64,000 bases of DNA from assembly GCA_903885795.1 (NCBI GenBank), contig CAISJV010000066.1:224652-288651 (forward strand), given 5' to 3'. This DNA comes from an uncultured delta proteobacterium. Its GTDB lineage: Bacteria; Desulfobacterota; Syntrophia; Syntrophales; UBA8958. Positions 48,132-57,693 of the stretch are shown one piece after another (within the stretch, counting starts at the first letter, position 1; each line of letters opens with the position of its first letter). The position numbers and the translations under genes were made by a program. The notes beneath the pieces are model-generated. The model was not told where the DNA came from. It saw only the letters and a program-made list of their open reading frames with translations, and ran no database searches.

Positions 48132-49505
48132 ATGAAAAAGCAAACAAAATGGATAGTGTTTCTAGGGATGACGGCCCTGCTCGTTTTTATGGGGCTCTAC
48201 CGCTACAGTGTGGTATCGGCCGCCCTGGACCGGTCTGTCTATAAAAATCTCAAAGCTTTCAATGAGATTCTCGATATTGTCGAAAAGAATTATGTAGAGC
48301 CGGTGGATTCCAAGACCCTGCTGCAGGGGGCTATCAACGGCATGATCAAAAACCTCGACCCCCACAGCAGCTATATGACACCGGAAATGTACAAGGAGCT
48401 GGAGTCGGAGACCCGGGGCAGCTTCGGCGGCATCGGCATCGAGATCACCATCCATAAGGATATCCTCACCGTGGTATCCCCTATTGAAGACACGCCTGCC
48501 TTTCAAGTTGGAGTCAAGGCCGGCGACAAGATCATCATGATTGAAGGGAAATCCACCAAGGACATAACTATTATGGACGCGGTCAATCGTCTACGGGGAC
48601 CAAAAGATACCAAAGTAACAATTTCCATCCTGAGAGGGAATGAGAACAAGCTCCGTGATTTTGTCATCACCAGAGCGATCATCAAAATCGTCAGCGTCAA
48701 ACACAAGCTTCTCGACGATCAGATCGGTTATGTACGTATCGCCTCTTTTCAGGACAAGACCTCAGATGATTTGAAGAAGGCCCTTCAGGAGATGACGACC
48801 AAAAACAAATCCCTCAAGGGAATTGTCCTGGACCTGCGAAATAATCCTGGAGGGCTCCTGAACCAGTCCATCGAGGTCTCCGATGTTTTTCTCAAGTCCG
48901 GGGTTATTGTCTCGACGAAAGGACGAACCAAGGGGATGGAAAGCAAAGTCAGCGCCCGAGATACGGGCGATGAGTTCACCGCCCCCGTAGTTGTGATGGT
49001 GAATGAAGGAACGGCGAGCGCCGCAGAAATTGTATCAGGCGCCCTCCAGGATAACGGCCGCGCCCTGGTCATGGGAACCCAGACCTTCGGCAAGGGCTCC
49101 GTTCAAACCGTAATTCCCCTGGAAGACGGAGCCGCGCTGAAATTGACGACAGCTCGTTACTACACTCCCAAGGGGCGCTCCATTCAAGCGGAAGGAATTG
49201 CTCCGGACATCATCGTCAAATATCTACGCCCCGGGGACGAGGCTGATGATGATGATTACGAGCCCATCAGGGAAAAGGACCTGAAAGGACATATCAAATC
49301 CGTAAAGGAAATGGAAAAGAAGGGCGATGAGCCCTCTAAGGACAAGGATCTGAAGCTACCACAGCGCATAATAAAAGATAACGGAACCCGCAAGGACCTG
49401 CCCGTTAAAAGGACTTTGGGCGATGTAAATACGGACAACCAGCTTAAAGCCGCCGTCGACATGTTGAAAAGCTGGGACATCTTTAAGAAGACCATTAAAA
49501 ATTAA
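48132..49505 (+). CDS. ctpA: C-terminal processing protease (S41 family)
   Basis: 457 residues from ATG at 48132, with GGAGG upstream; a GTG at 48126 lies within the ribosome site and is rejected. An N-terminal signal or anchor helix (WIVFLGMTALLVFMGLY) is followed by a PDZ domain (GSFGGIGIEITIHKDILTVVSPIEDTPAFQVGVKAGDKI). The S41 core has EGTASAAEI with Ser296 and FGKGSVQT with Lys321. It trims or degrades periplasmic proteins. The C-terminal tail is lysine/aspartate-rich. The next gene starts three bases later, so they are coupled. Confidence 0.93.
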   Translation: MKKQTKWIVFLGMTALLVFMGLYRYSVVSAALDRSVYKNLKAFNEILDIVEKNYVEPVDSKTLLQGAINGMIKNLDPHSSYMTPEMYKELESETRGSFGGIGIEITIHKDILTVVSPIEDTPAFQVGVKAGDKIIMIEGKSTKDITIMDAVNRLRGPKDTKVTISILRGNENKLRDFVITRAIIKIVSVKHKLLDDQIGYVRIASFQDKTSDDLKKALQEMTTKNKSLKGIVLDLRNNPGGLLNQSIEVSDVFLKSGVIVSTKGRTKGMESKVSARDTGDEFTAPVVVMVNEGTASAAEIVSGALQDNGRALVMGTQTFGKGSVQTVIPLEDGAALKLTTARYYTPKGRSIQAEGIAPDIIVKYLRPGDEADDDDYEPIREKDLKGHIKSVKEMEKKGDEPSKDKDLKLPQRIIKDNGTRKDLPVKRTLGDVNTDNQLKAAVDMLKSWDIFKKTIKN

Positions 49506-49508
49506 AAC

Positions 49509-51182
49509 ATGAACCATTTATGGATACGCATCACCTGCACCGCCGGGATAATGATGCTTTTATGCGGATGTCCGGAGCTTTATGGAAAGAGCTCCCCCTC
49601 CTATCTTGCCACCTATCATTATTCTTTGGGCGTGTTGCAGATGCTTGATGAGAACCCTGGCGAAGCCGTCAAGGAATTCGAAAAAGCCCTGCAACATGAC
49701 CAGACAGACCCGGATATAGCTACGGAACTGGCGGCTGCCTATGTGGAGAAGGGTGAAAGCAACAAGGCCATCGCCGTCTGTGAAAAGGCGCTGAAAGTTA
49801 ATCCGGAGCATGTGGGGTTGAATCTGATGCTCGGAGGGCTTTACATGAATGCCAAGAATTACCCCCGGGCCATCATCCACTACCAGACGGTCATCCGCCA
49901 GGATGCCAAGAATGTTTCCGCCTGTTTTTACCTGGGAATCATCTACGGAGAATCCAAACAATACCCGGAGGCTATCGGGATGTTCGAAAAGGTTCTCCTT
50001 CTGGATCCCCAGCACCTTATGGCCGCATACTATCAGGCCAAGATTTACATGGATATGAAAAAATATGAAGACGCCGTAAGAATGCTCGAAAAGACCCTGA
50101 GCATGAGACCGAACTTCGAAGCGGCCCTCATCGATCTCGCCCTGGTTTACGAAAAACAGCAAAAGACGGCTATGGCCATCGATACCTTTAGGGATTATCT
50201 TTCCCTTCATCCGGATAAGCTCAGTGTTCGCGTTAAACTCGGGGAAATCTATCTCCGCGAAAAGAGATATGACGAGGCGGAAAAGGAATTTCATAAAATT
50301 CTCAGGTTGGACCCTGAAAATCGGGAGGTTCTTTTGGCTCTGAGCCTGCTGTATATTGATAGCAGCCGGTACGACCAGGCCATCGAGGCTTTTGAAAAGC
50401 TGATAAAAAAATTTCCCGATGATTACCGGTATTATTACCTCCAGGCAACGGCTTATGAAGAAAAAAAGGCATATGCCCAGGCAATCCAAATCCTGATGAA
50501 GATTCCCATCAACTCCGACCTTTATGGAAGCGCACAGATTCGTCTGGCCATGATCCTGAAAAAAGAAGGGAAGACCAGAGAAGCCATTGCCATCATAGAG
50601 AAGGCAATTAGGGTAAAGCGGGAAGTCCCGGGATTGTATATTGTCCTGTCCTCCCTTTACGAAGAAGAGAAGGACCTGACCGGAGCGGAACGGACCCTCA
50701 AAGAAGGGATGCTGCTCCTGCCACAAAATGTTGATTTGTATTACAGCCTGGGGGCCCTTTACGAAAAGACCGGCCGTTTTGAAGAAAGCATCCGGCAGAT
50801 GAGAGCCCTTTTAAAAATTGATCCCGATCATGCCGATGCCCTGAATTTTATCGGCTACAGTTACGCAGACCGGGGAATAAATCTTGGGGAGGCCGAAAAA
50901 ATGATTCAAAAGGCCCTCCAGCTAAAACCGGGGAACGGCTACATCATCGACTCTTTAGGTTGGACATACTTCAAGCAGAACCGCATCGATCTCGCCATAC
51001 AGCATCTAAAGGAAGCTTCGAGTCTCTTACCTAATGATGGCACCGTCGCCGAACACCTGGGGGATGCCTATCTCAAGGCGGGTCGCAGGCAGGAGGCCCT
51101 CGAATCCTATCAACGGGCGCTAAAATTCAACCCCACCAATAGCAGCCTGCCGAAAAAGATAGCCGACCTACCCAAGAAATGA
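49509..51182 (+). CDS. TPR-repeat outer-membrane lipoprotein
   Basis: 557 residues. A lipoprotein signal ends at MLLCGCPEL (probable lipid-carrying Cys in LCGC). Around thirteen TPR units fill the rest, beginning YHYSLGVLQMLDENPGEAVKEFEKALQ and ending YLKAGRRQEALESYQRALKFNPTNSSL. Similar proteins organise complexes in the periplasm or export polysaccharide or lipoproteins. It overlaps the following lipoprotein gene by 4 bases. No specific role can be given. Confidence 0.85.
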   Translation: MNHLWIRITCTAGIMMLLCGCPELYGKSSPSYLATYHYSLGVLQMLDENPGEAVKEFEKALQHDQTDPDIATELAAAYVEKGESNKAIAVCEKALKVNPEHVGLNLMLGGLYMNAKNYPRAIIHYQTVIRQDAKNVSACFYLGIIYGESKQYPEAIGMFEKVLLLDPQHLMAAYYQAKIYMDMKKYEDAVRMLEKTLSMRPNFEAALIDLALVYEKQQKTAMAIDTFRDYLSLHPDKLSVRVKLGEIYLREKRYDEAEKEFHKILRLDPENREVLLALSLLYIDSSRYDQAIEAFEKLIKKFPDDYRYYYLQATAYEEKKAYAQAIQILMKIPINSDLYGSAQIRLAMILKKEGKTREAIAIIEKAIRVKREVPGLYIVLSSLYEEEKDLTGAERTLKEGMLLLPQNVDLYYSLGALYEKTGRFEESIRQMRALLKIDPDHADALNFIGYSYADRGINLGEAEKMIQKALQLKPGNGYIIDSLGWTYFKQNRIDLAIQHLKEASSLLPNDGTVAEHLGDAYLKAGRRQEALESYQRALKFNPTNSSLPKKIADLPKK

Positions 51183-52027
51183 AAATCTTAGGATGTACCA
51201 TCCCCAAGATAGGCGCGAACAACTCTTCTTTGGGTTTTTTTCTCGTGATTACTGTCATGGTCTCATCTTTATGCGGGTGCGCCCTCTACCCTCTGCAACC
51301 GATGCCGGCAACAGACTATCGACTTTCCCCCGAGGAGGCATTAGGAACCATCGACCTCAGAGATAAGAGGAAATTGTTCATGAAGGCCGTGGCTCAGGTC
51401 GTAGTGAACACCGAGGAAGGGCGATACCCGGTAAAGCTGGCCATCATCGCATCCAAACCGGAGTCTCTCCGCTTGGAAGCCATTCCGATCATCGGTTTAC
51501 CAAACTTCTTTTTGTCAATCCACGACAGGACAATGAAGGTTTATCTCCCCCAGAACGGCGAATACTATGTCGGTCCGGCGACTATCAATAATCTCAAGTC
51601 CTTCTTTCCCATCCAGTTGGCGGTTCCCGACCTGGTTGCCCTTTTGATGGGCTGCCGTCCGACCGTGCCTTCAGAACAGACCATTCTCAAGGGTTCTTCA
51701 GAGGGGAAATCTTATCGCGTGGACATCCTGTCCAGGGAAAACCATCTTTTGCAGTCGCTCTGGATCGATCCTGCAAACCTCTACCTGACCCGCTTGGACG
51801 GGTTTGGGAAAGACGGAGATAAGCTTCTGACGGTTTATTTTGATGAGTATTTTCAGGACAATGACGCCTCCATGCCCAGCCGTGTCCGTTTTCAAATGCC
51901 TGGCAGGGACGAGCGCACCATTACTTTGAGGTATGACGGCGCGACATTTGCGCCGTTAACCAATGAAACTGAGCGGATATTTGATCTGCCGGTCCCCGAG
52001 GGAGTGAGAACCATTATCCTCAAATAA
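51179..52027 (+). CDS. LolB-like / DUF4292-type outer-membrane lipoprotein
   Basis: 282 residues. A signal peptide ends at VMVSSLCGCALY (lipobox). The body (RDKRKLFMKAVAQVVVNTEEGRYPVKLAIIASKPESLRLEAIPIIGLPNFFLSIHDRTMKVYLP) is the LolA/LolB half-barrel type found in DUF4292 proteins. It may receive lipoproteins from LolA (at 26649) in the outer membrane, as LolB does. It is the last gene of the ctpA-TPR unit and is convergent with cpoB 25 bases away. Confidence 0.75.
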   Translation: MKILGCTIPKIGANNSSLGFFLVITVMVSSLCGCALYPLQPMPATDYRLSPEEALGTIDLRDKRKLFMKAVAQVVVNTEEGRYPVKLAIIASKPESLRLEAIPIIGLPNFFLSIHDRTMKVYLPQNGEYYVGPATINNLKSFFPIQLAVPDLVALLMGCRPTVPSEQTILKGSSEGKSYRVDILSRENHLLQSLWIDPANLYLTRLDGFGKDGDKLLTVYFDEYFQDNDASMPSRVRFQMPGRDERTITLRYDGATFAPLTNETERIFDLPVPEGVRTIILK

Positions 52028-52052
52028 CTAATTCCGAGTCTAAATCAAAGAG

Positions 52053-52898
52053 CTATTTGATTTCGAGCAGCTTAGTCCTCGCCACCCTCGCCTGACTCGT
52101 ATTTGGATAGTCCTTGATTATATTCTGCAGGATCAGCTTGGCGCTGGCTTTATCTCCCAGTTGCAGGAAGGAAAGTCCCTGCTTCAGGAGGGCTTGAGGA
52201 ACTTTGTTACCTTCCGGATAGGTCTTGATTACCTTTTCATACTCCAGGATGGCTTTCTCGTAACTTTTTTCGTAATAATAGCATTCTCCAATCCAGAATT
52301 GAGCGTTCCCCGAATATTCCGTGTTGGGATAGGCCTTAATGAAGCTTTGAAATTCTATCCTTGCCTTTTCGTACTTTCCTTCCTTGTAGAGTTCGTAGGC
52401 GGAGGCATAGATGGATTCTTTGTCCGTCTTTCCTTTTGATCCATTTTTTGACTTGTTTTTACTGTGCTTTTCCCCGTTCTCCCCAGGTTCTTCCTTTTTA
52501 CCGATCCCAAGAAAGTTTTCAATGAAATTTATCTTGAAGGATGTCTGGTCGAGTTTTTCCTTGAGGTCCTTGACATCACCCATGCGGCCCTGAACCGCCT
52601 CCATATCCTTCTGAATCTGTTCAACAGCTCCCCGCAGTTTCTGAAGTTGTTCACGGATATCTGTAAGATCCGCCCCCATATCTGCCTGTTTCTTGCGGAT
52701 GTCAGCAACAGCTTCCGTATGTTGCGCGGACTCCTTTTGCAAAGTGGCTGTATCTGTCTGCATGGCGGCAACTTTGCCATCATGATCAGTGATCTTCGTG
52801 CCGAGATCCCCCTGGACGCGTCTGAGATCTCCTGCCGTGGCACATCCGGTAAGCAAAGCAAACAAGAGAATAATGAAAAGCCTGACTAGCCGTTTCAA
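52053..52898 (-). CDS. cpoB: Tol-Pal system protein CpoB/YbgF
   Basis: 281 residues. TTG at 52898 is the likely start, with GGAGGTGA seven bases upstream; the ATG at 52913 lies within that ribosome site. A lipoprotein signal ends at ALLTGCATA. A long coiled coil (residues about 25-110) leads to TPR units (YASAYELYKEGKYEKARIEFQSFIKAYPNTEYSGNAQFWIGECYYYEKSYEKAILEYEKVIK). CpoB coordinates cell-wall synthesis with envelope constriction. It is last in the tol cluster. Confidence 0.9.
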   Translation of the reverse strand: MKRLVRLFIILLFALLTGCATAGDLRRVQGDLGTKITDHDGKVAAMQTDTATLQKESAQHTEAVADIRKKQADMGADLTDIREQLQKLRGAVEQIQKDMEAVQGRMGDVKDLKEKLDQTSFKINFIENFLGIGKKEEPGENGEKHSKNKSKNGSKGKTDKESIYASAYELYKEGKYEKARIEFQSFIKAYPNTEYSGNAQFWIGECYYYEKSYEKAILEYEKVIKTYPEGNKVPQALLKQGLSFLQLGDKASAKLILQNIIKDYPNTSQARVARTKLLEIK

Positions 52899-53026
52899 TA
52901 ATGTCACCTCCATAATAATCTACATCTCCTTACTGCGCTTGATGCCGCTGGCTGACGGGCACTCTTTAATCAAAAAGAGCGCCAAAGGTCAACCACAAAT
53001 TGACGAATACTGTTATCACATTGTAA

Positions 53027-54346
53027 TTATTTGAAATACTGCGACCATGCCGGGTTCGATCCTTCGCATAAAATGCGGATGTTTGTCCCGTTGGCGTTCA
53101 TAACGGCAATCCTGTCGATTCCCCCGCTCTTGACGGTAAAGGCTAGGTATCTACCGTCGGGAGACCAGGAAGGGTGCTTATGTTCACCTCCCTGACTGGT
53201 CAGCTGTTGCGGATTCGTCCCGTCGGGGCCGATGGTAAAGAGCTGGAATACCCCTTGCGTGGTGCTTTCATAGGCAATCTGGTTTCCCTTTGGCGACCAG
53301 GAGGGAGAGGTGTTATAAGAGCCTTCACGGGTCAGCCTTTTCACATTCCTTCCATCGCTATCCATGATATATATCTGAGGAGATCCGGCCCGGTTGGATA
53401 CGAAGGCAATGCTTTTCCCATCGGGAGACCAGACTGGAGAAACATCGATGGCATATTCGTATGTCAACCTTTGAAGATAACCACTCGTGCTGTCCATGGC
53501 ATAGATCTCCTGATTGCCGTCCTTGCTTAGGGTGAGCAGAATCTTGCGGCCGTCGGGAGACCAGGCGCCGGACAAATTCAATCCCGGAAAGTGGGAAACC
53601 TTCTTTGCTGCCCCACCCTTCAGGCCGGCAACGTAGAAATCCGGGTTTCCGTCCCGGTAAGAGGTAAAGGAGATCCATTTCCCGTCCGGGGACCAGCGCG
53701 GGGCCAGGGTCAAGGAATGGTAGTCGGTGACCTGCTTCTGAGCTGATCCGTCAAAGGTGATGGTCCTAATCTCCGAGTTCTTTCCCTGCTTCTGCACATA
53801 GGCAATCTGGGTATTGAAAACCCCTCGCTCCCCCGTAAGGGCAAGCAGAATCTCATTGACAAACTGGATCGCCATATCCTTACTGTCAGCGGTCTTCCCC
53901 GTGTATTTTTTCTCCCGCATCAATTCGCCCCGGACCGTATCGTAGAGGCGCATCTCGACCACCAGGTCCTTGCCCTGGCCGCGGAAATGGCCCTTGACCA
54001 GATAATCGGCCCCAATTGTCGTCCAGTCGCCAAAGAGGATCTTCTCCTGACTGCGGGCCGGGTCCTCAAGAAAGGCTTTCCGGGGAATGATATTGAAATA
54101 TCCTGTCATCTCGAGATATTTTGAGAGGTTATCGGGAAACCATGTGGCAAGCCCCTCCTTATCGCTATCTGCTCCTGCCTTTGTAAAGCCGGTAATGGCA
54201 ATGGGGAATTTTTGAAAAGCCGGGGCGTCTATATCGAGATAGTCCTTCGCCGCCCCCGGGCCGGGGGCAAGAAAAGTGATCAGCAAAAAAAATGCGGCTA
54301 AAAACAGGTTCGTACTTTTTAAGGTTGTTCTTGAAAACGTCACCAT
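53027..54346 (-). CDS. tolB: Tol system periplasmic beta-propeller TolB
   Basis: 439 residues. The signal peptide (STNLFLAAFFLLITFLAPGPGAA) is followed by the D1 domain (YLDIDAPAFQKFPIAITGF). Several propeller repeats follow with the SPDGKWISFTSYRDGN pattern (LAPRWSPDG, SGAWSPDGRKILLT, VSPVWSPDGKSIAFVSNR). TolB links the inner-membrane TolQRA complex to Pal. Pal itself is not present in the 113-base gap before cpoB. A GGAG site lies about 13 bases before the ATG. Confidence 0.94.
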   Translation of the reverse strand: MVTFSRTTLKSTNLFLAAFFLLITFLAPGPGAAKDYLDIDAPAFQKFPIAITGFTKAGADSDKEGLATWFPDNLSKYLEMTGYFNIIPRKAFLEDPARSQEKILFGDWTTIGADYLVKGHFRGQGKDLVVEMRLYDTVRGELMREKKYTGKTADSKDMAIQFVNEILLALTGERGVFNTQIAYVQKQGKNSEIRTITFDGSAQKQVTDYHSLTLAPRWSPDGKWISFTSYRDGNPDFYVAGLKGGAAKKVSHFPGLNLSGAWSPDGRKILLTLSKDGNQEIYAMDSTSGYLQRLTYEYAIDVSPVWSPDGKSIAFVSNRAGSPQIYIMDSDGRNVKRLTREGSYNTSPSWSPKGNQIAYESTTQGVFQLFTIGPDGTNPQQLTSQGGEHKHPSWSPDGRYLAFTVKSGGIDRIAVMNANGTNIRILCEGSNPAWSQYFK

Positions 54347-54355
54347 GGGATTATA

Positions 54356-55093
54356 TCATCTCCGAAGATCCGAGGAAAGAAAGCGAATGCCAAGATCCAG
54401 TCCGTTTTCCCGATACCATGGCGGCAGCGGCGGCAGGGGGGTTGCCTTTTTAAGGGCTCTGAGAATGGAGTTATCGAAGTAGGCCAATCCCGATTTTTTC
54501 TCAAAACTGATGCCCGTAATGGCCCCGTTTTTCATGATCCGCACTTGCACAATGGCCTCGATATTGTCCTTGGGATTATTGCCCCCGGGAAGGTTCCACT
54601 GGCTTTTAATACGGGACCAGATAATCGTATAATAATCGGCCAACTGGGCATTGGCTTCAGCGCTGGCGGCAGAATCGGCAGCAGGCGACGATTCTGCCCT
54701 GGCGTTATCTGCCGAGTTTTTTTCTCCGAGTTTTTTTCTCAGGTTTTCCACGGCGGGATTGCTCAGATTCTTCTTCGTCTCCATTTTCCTGATCGGCGGC
54801 GCCGTCTGCGTGGTTACCCGCTTCTTCATAACGAGGGACTGATCGCGCAGGGAAGGTCCGGCGAGATCGCGCAAGGTGTCGCTCGTCGGCCTCTGGCTGA
54901 GCAGTGCTTCGGAGAGGCTGACCAACTGGACGGAATAGGCGGGACCAAGGGTGAAACGGGGCGATGATGTATGGGTGGGCCAAAAAACAACTAAAAACAA
55001 CAGCGTCAGATGAATGACAAGGGAAAGGACGATCATTCTGGACAGGCGAGCACCCTGCTCACGATGACCTCCCGAATAGTGCAGGGACGTCAT
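54356..55093 (-). CDS. tolA: TolA/TonB-type energy transducer
   Basis: 245 residues. One N-terminal helix (RMIVLSLVIHLTLLFLVVFWP), a low-complexity middle (RKKLGEKNSADNARAESSPAADSAASAEANAQ), and a TonB-C domain (IWSRIKSQWNLPGGNNPKDNIEAIVQVRIMKNGAITGISFEKKSGLAYFDNSILRALKKATPLPPLPPWY). It should transmit proton-motive force from TolQR to the outer membrane. The middle helix is much shorter than in E. coli TolA. It overlaps tolR by 4 bases. Confidence 0.88.
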   Translation of the reverse strand: MTSLHYSGGHREQGARLSRMIVLSLVIHLTLLFLVVFWPTHTSSPRFTLGPAYSVQLVSLSEALLSQRPTSDTLRDLAGPSLRDQSLVMKKRVTTQTAPPIRKMETKKNLSNPAVENLRKKLGEKNSADNARAESSPAADSAASAEANAQLADYYTIIWSRIKSQWNLPGGNNPKDNIEAIVQVRIMKNGAITGISFEKKSGLAYFDNSILRALKKATPLPPLPPWYRENGLDLGIRFLSSDLRR

Positions 55094-55515
55094 CGTGATT
55101 CCTCTGGGGTTTCGGTGACCATTCCCAGCTTATCGACGCCGGCCTTTCTGATCTCCGACATGACTTCCACCACAAAACCGTAAGCAACGGATTTGTCGGC
55201 CCGCAGGAAGATCTCCTTGTCAAGCCTGGCGGTAAAGATATTTTCCAGCTTTACCTTGAGATCATCCTTGGGAATCTTCGTGCGGTTAATGAATATCTCC
55301 CGGTCTTTGTTTATTGAAAGGACAAGTTTTTCTTCGTTGACGTCAATCGTCTTGGATTTGACCCGGGGCAGATTGACATCGATACCCATGGACAACATGG
55401 GCGCAGTGACCATAAAAATAATCAACAGGACAAGGACCACATCCACCAGCGGGGTGACATTGATCTCGGCCACGAGTCTGCTCTCGAAGTACTGGCGTTT
55501 GCGCGCAAATCTCAT
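55090..55515 (-). CDS. tolR: TolR/ExbD-type biopolymer transport protein
   Basis: 141 residues. The single membrane helix with its conserved Asp is NVTPLVDVVLVLLIIFMVTAPM, typical of TolR/ExbD. The periplasmic segment is VNLPRVKSKTIDVNEEKLVLSINKDREIFIN. It forms the proton channel with TolQ. The ATG lies 12 bases after the tolQ stop, and the stop overlaps tolA by 4 bases. Confidence 0.93.
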   Translation of the reverse strand: MRFARKRQYFESRLVAEINVTPLVDVVLVLLIIFMVTAPMLSMGIDVNLPRVKSKTIDVNEEKLVLSINKDREIFINRTKIPKDDLKVKLENIFTARLDKEIFLRADKSVAYGFVVEVMSEIRKAGVDKLGMVTETPEESR

Positions 55516-55527
55516 CGTCCTCTCCCG

Positions 55528-56277
55528 CTATTTCAGGTAATTCCTTTCAATGATATTGGTTAGTTCCGAGGCAAAGGCATCCATATCCATCGCCATATTT
55601 TTAATCTTGTTCGTATAGTAATTGTAGAATATAACGGCGGGAATGGCGGCGGCAAGACCGGCGGCTGTCGCCACCAGGGCCTCCGAAATACCGGGGGCGA
55701 CTACGGCCAGCGTCGCCGACCCACGGGCGCCAATGCCTTTGAAGGTGTCCATGATGCCCCAGACAGTTCCGAAAAGGCCAATAAAGGGACAGGCGCTCCC
55801 TGTCGTCGCCAGGAATCCCAAGGCCCGCTCAAGTTTGCCGGTTTCACTGCTGCTGGCCCTGTTGAGGGCTCTTTCGATATTATCGATACCCTTCATTTCA
55901 AAACCCGATTCTGCATATTCCCCCGTTTCTCTTACGGAGACCCTTTCCCGCGCTGCTTTGGTGATTTTTACCAGTTCGCTGTATCCGGACCGGAAGATCT
56001 CGGCCATGGTCGATTCGGGGAACTTTTTCGATTCCGAGAAGATATCGGAGAGTTTTGTCGATTTCACATAAACATCAAGAAACAGCTCATTCTCCCTCTT
56101 GACCTTTTTGATGCTTCGATGCTTCAGCCAGATAATCGCCCAGGAAATAACGGAAAACCCAAGGAGGAGGAGCAGGACAAATTGAACCATGAGCCCCGCA
56201 TCCAGGATCATCCCGAATACACTCCCCTGAAATTGCCCGCCTAGACCGGCAACGGCAACATACGGAATTTCTTTCAC
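55528..56277 (-). CDS. tolQ: TolQ/ExbB-type proton channel protein
   Basis: 249 residues from GTG at 56277, with GAGAGGA upstream; the frame is open to 56349 but has no ribosome site there. Three membrane helices are visible: QFVLLLLLGFSVISWAIIWL, LGFLATTGSACPFIGLFGTVWGIM, and VAPGISEALVATAAGLAAAIPAVIFYNY. The conserved pore residues of the family (Thr/Ser, Gly-rich turns) are present. It powers the Tol system. Confidence 0.92.
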   Translation of the reverse strand: MKEIPYVAVAGLGGQFQGSVFGMILDAGLMVQFVLLLLLGFSVISWAIIWLKHRSIKKVKRENELFLDVYVKSTKLSDIFSESKKFPESTMAEIFRSGYSELVKITKAARERVSVRETGEYAESGFEMKGIDNIERALNRASSSETGKLERALGFLATTGSACPFIGLFGTVWGIMDTFKGIGARGSATLAVVAPGISEALVATAAGLAAAIPAVIFYNYYTNKIKNMAMDMDAFASELTNIIERNYLK

Positions 56278-56412
56278 TTTTATCCTCTCCCAGCGGTGAT
56301 ATACTATAGCGGCATTACCTGTAAAGGAAAACCGGGGCCTTGTCAACAATACTTTTCACGCAAAATCTATAATGATGATCCCATAAAAAGCCTAAAATTT
56401 TGGCCAATATCA

Positions 56413-56535
56413 ACGGCTTCGTAAAAAGATCCGCAGGCAAGGCGCGCCAACCCTGAGGAATGAGGCGTACTTATCATACGCCGCAGTGACGAAGGATGCA
56501 GCGCAACGCAGCATCCGGACTTTTTACGAAGCCGT
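56413..56535. repeat. Palindromic interspersed element A, copy 2
   Basis: 123 bases bounded by ACGGCTTCGTAAAAAG and its inverse. It is in the opposite orientation to the copy at 22706-22831 and shares most of its length with it. The centre has GCGTACTTATCATACGCC. The epmA stop TAG starts at the base right after the element. Confidence 0.85.
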
Positions 56536-57459
56536 CTATAATGTTTCAGGCGGGAAAGCAACAACATCATCGATATGTAAGGCATCTGCGAAAATCATAA
56601 CCAAGCGGTCAAGGCCCAAAGCGATCCCCGCCGATTCCTCAAGATCCCGCAGAGATTCCAGGAAAGGTTCCGGAACGGGATAAGGGGGTTTACCCGCTCG
56701 CCGGCGCTTATCCTCCTCATTCACAAAGCGGCGGCGCTGCGCATCAGCATCGGTCAATTCCGTAAAGGCGTTGGCTAATTCCATACCGGCCATGTAAAGC
56801 TCAAAACGCTCCACCACCGAAGCATCTTCCTTCTTGGCCCGGGCTAATGACCCCAAGTCCAGGGGATAGTCATAGAGAAACGTCGGCTGTCCCTTCCCCA
56901 GATTTGGTTCAACTTGAGCGGTCAAGACCTCATCGAAACAATCCCCGCGCAGGGCTTCTTCAACGGACAGGGCGGCATATTTTTCAAAGGCTGCCTTGAC
57001 GGTGATCCTTTCCCAAGGCTTCTGCAGACGGATAACCTGTCCCTGATAGGAAACGGCGCCGCCATGACCGAGGGCGGCGGCAAGATGAAGAATCATATCT
57101 TCGCATTCTTCCATCAGATCCCGGTAATCGGCATCCCGGCGGTACCACTCCAGCATGGTGAATTCGGGAAGGTGGTGGGAGCCTCGCTCGTTTTGACGGA
57201 AACACCGGCAGATCTGGAATATGTTGTCGTATCCCGCCGCCAGGAGGCGTTTCATGCACAGTTCCGGCGAGGGATGAAGAAACCAGCCGTGGCAAATCAT
57301 GGTATCGATATGGAATTCCGGGGCGGGGGCGGGGATAAGGCAGGGGGTTTCCGTCTCCAGATAACCCCTGGCCATGAAGAAGTTACGAAGCTCTTGAAGT
57401 ATCTTGGCGCGCAACCGCAACGCACTCTGTTTCTTGGCCAGTAACCAGGAGCCATCCAT
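56536..57459 (-). CDS. epmA: EF-P--(R)-beta-lysine ligase EpmA (GenX/PoxA)
   Basis: 307 residues from ATG at 57459 (longer frame to 57510 possible). It is a class II lysyl-tRNA synthetase paralogue without the anticodon-binding domain: motif 2 is FQICRCFRQNERGSHHLPEFTMLEWYR and motif 3 GIALGLDRLVMIF. It attaches beta-lysine to a lysine of EF-P. Its targets lie next to it: efp and epmB are 57694-59415. ETETPCLIPAPAPEFHIDTM at the start fits EpmA. Confidence 0.92.
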   Translation of the reverse strand: MDGSWLLAKKQSALRLRAKILQELRNFFMARGYLETETPCLIPAPAPEFHIDTMICHGWFLHPSPELCMKRLLAAGYDNIFQICRCFRQNERGSHHLPEFTMLEWYRRDADYRDLMEECEDMILHLAAALGHGGAVSYQGQVIRLQKPWERITVKAAFEKYAALSVEEALRGDCFDEVLTAQVEPNLGKGQPTFLYDYPLDLGSLARAKKEDASVVERFELYMAGMELANAFTELTDADAQRRRFVNEEDKRRRAGKPPYPVPEPFLESLRDLEESAGIALGLDRLVMIFADALHIDDVVAFPPETL

Positions 57460-57563
57460 AACAAGCCTATAAAAAGTGAGTGCAAATACCATTGAAGGGC
57501 GGCGGCACAAAAAGCGCCAGAGGCGCGACGCGCTCAGCCTGAGAAAGGAAGCGTTACCTGTTG

Positions 57564-57693
57564 TAATTACGCTTCTAAATCAAAGATGAAATCAAGGCGG
57601 CAAGGCAGAGGCGACGCAGTCGTATTTATCATACGTCGAGGAGCCGATTGCCGATGCCAACGAAGATAGCGCTTTGATTTAGAAGCGTAATTA
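57564..57693. repeat. Palindromic interspersed element B
   Basis: 130 bases with perfect 22-base terminal inverted repeats (TAATTACGCTTC...AAAG and its inverse at 57672-57693). The middle holds a central hairpin TCGTATTTATCATACG, a layout shared with element A despite different ends. The efp stop TGA abuts its right end. Confidence 0.85.

Noticed and set aside
53045..53060. GGGTTCGATCC resembling a tRNA T-arm
   Set aside because: It lies inside tolB and no acceptor or anticodon arm is present.
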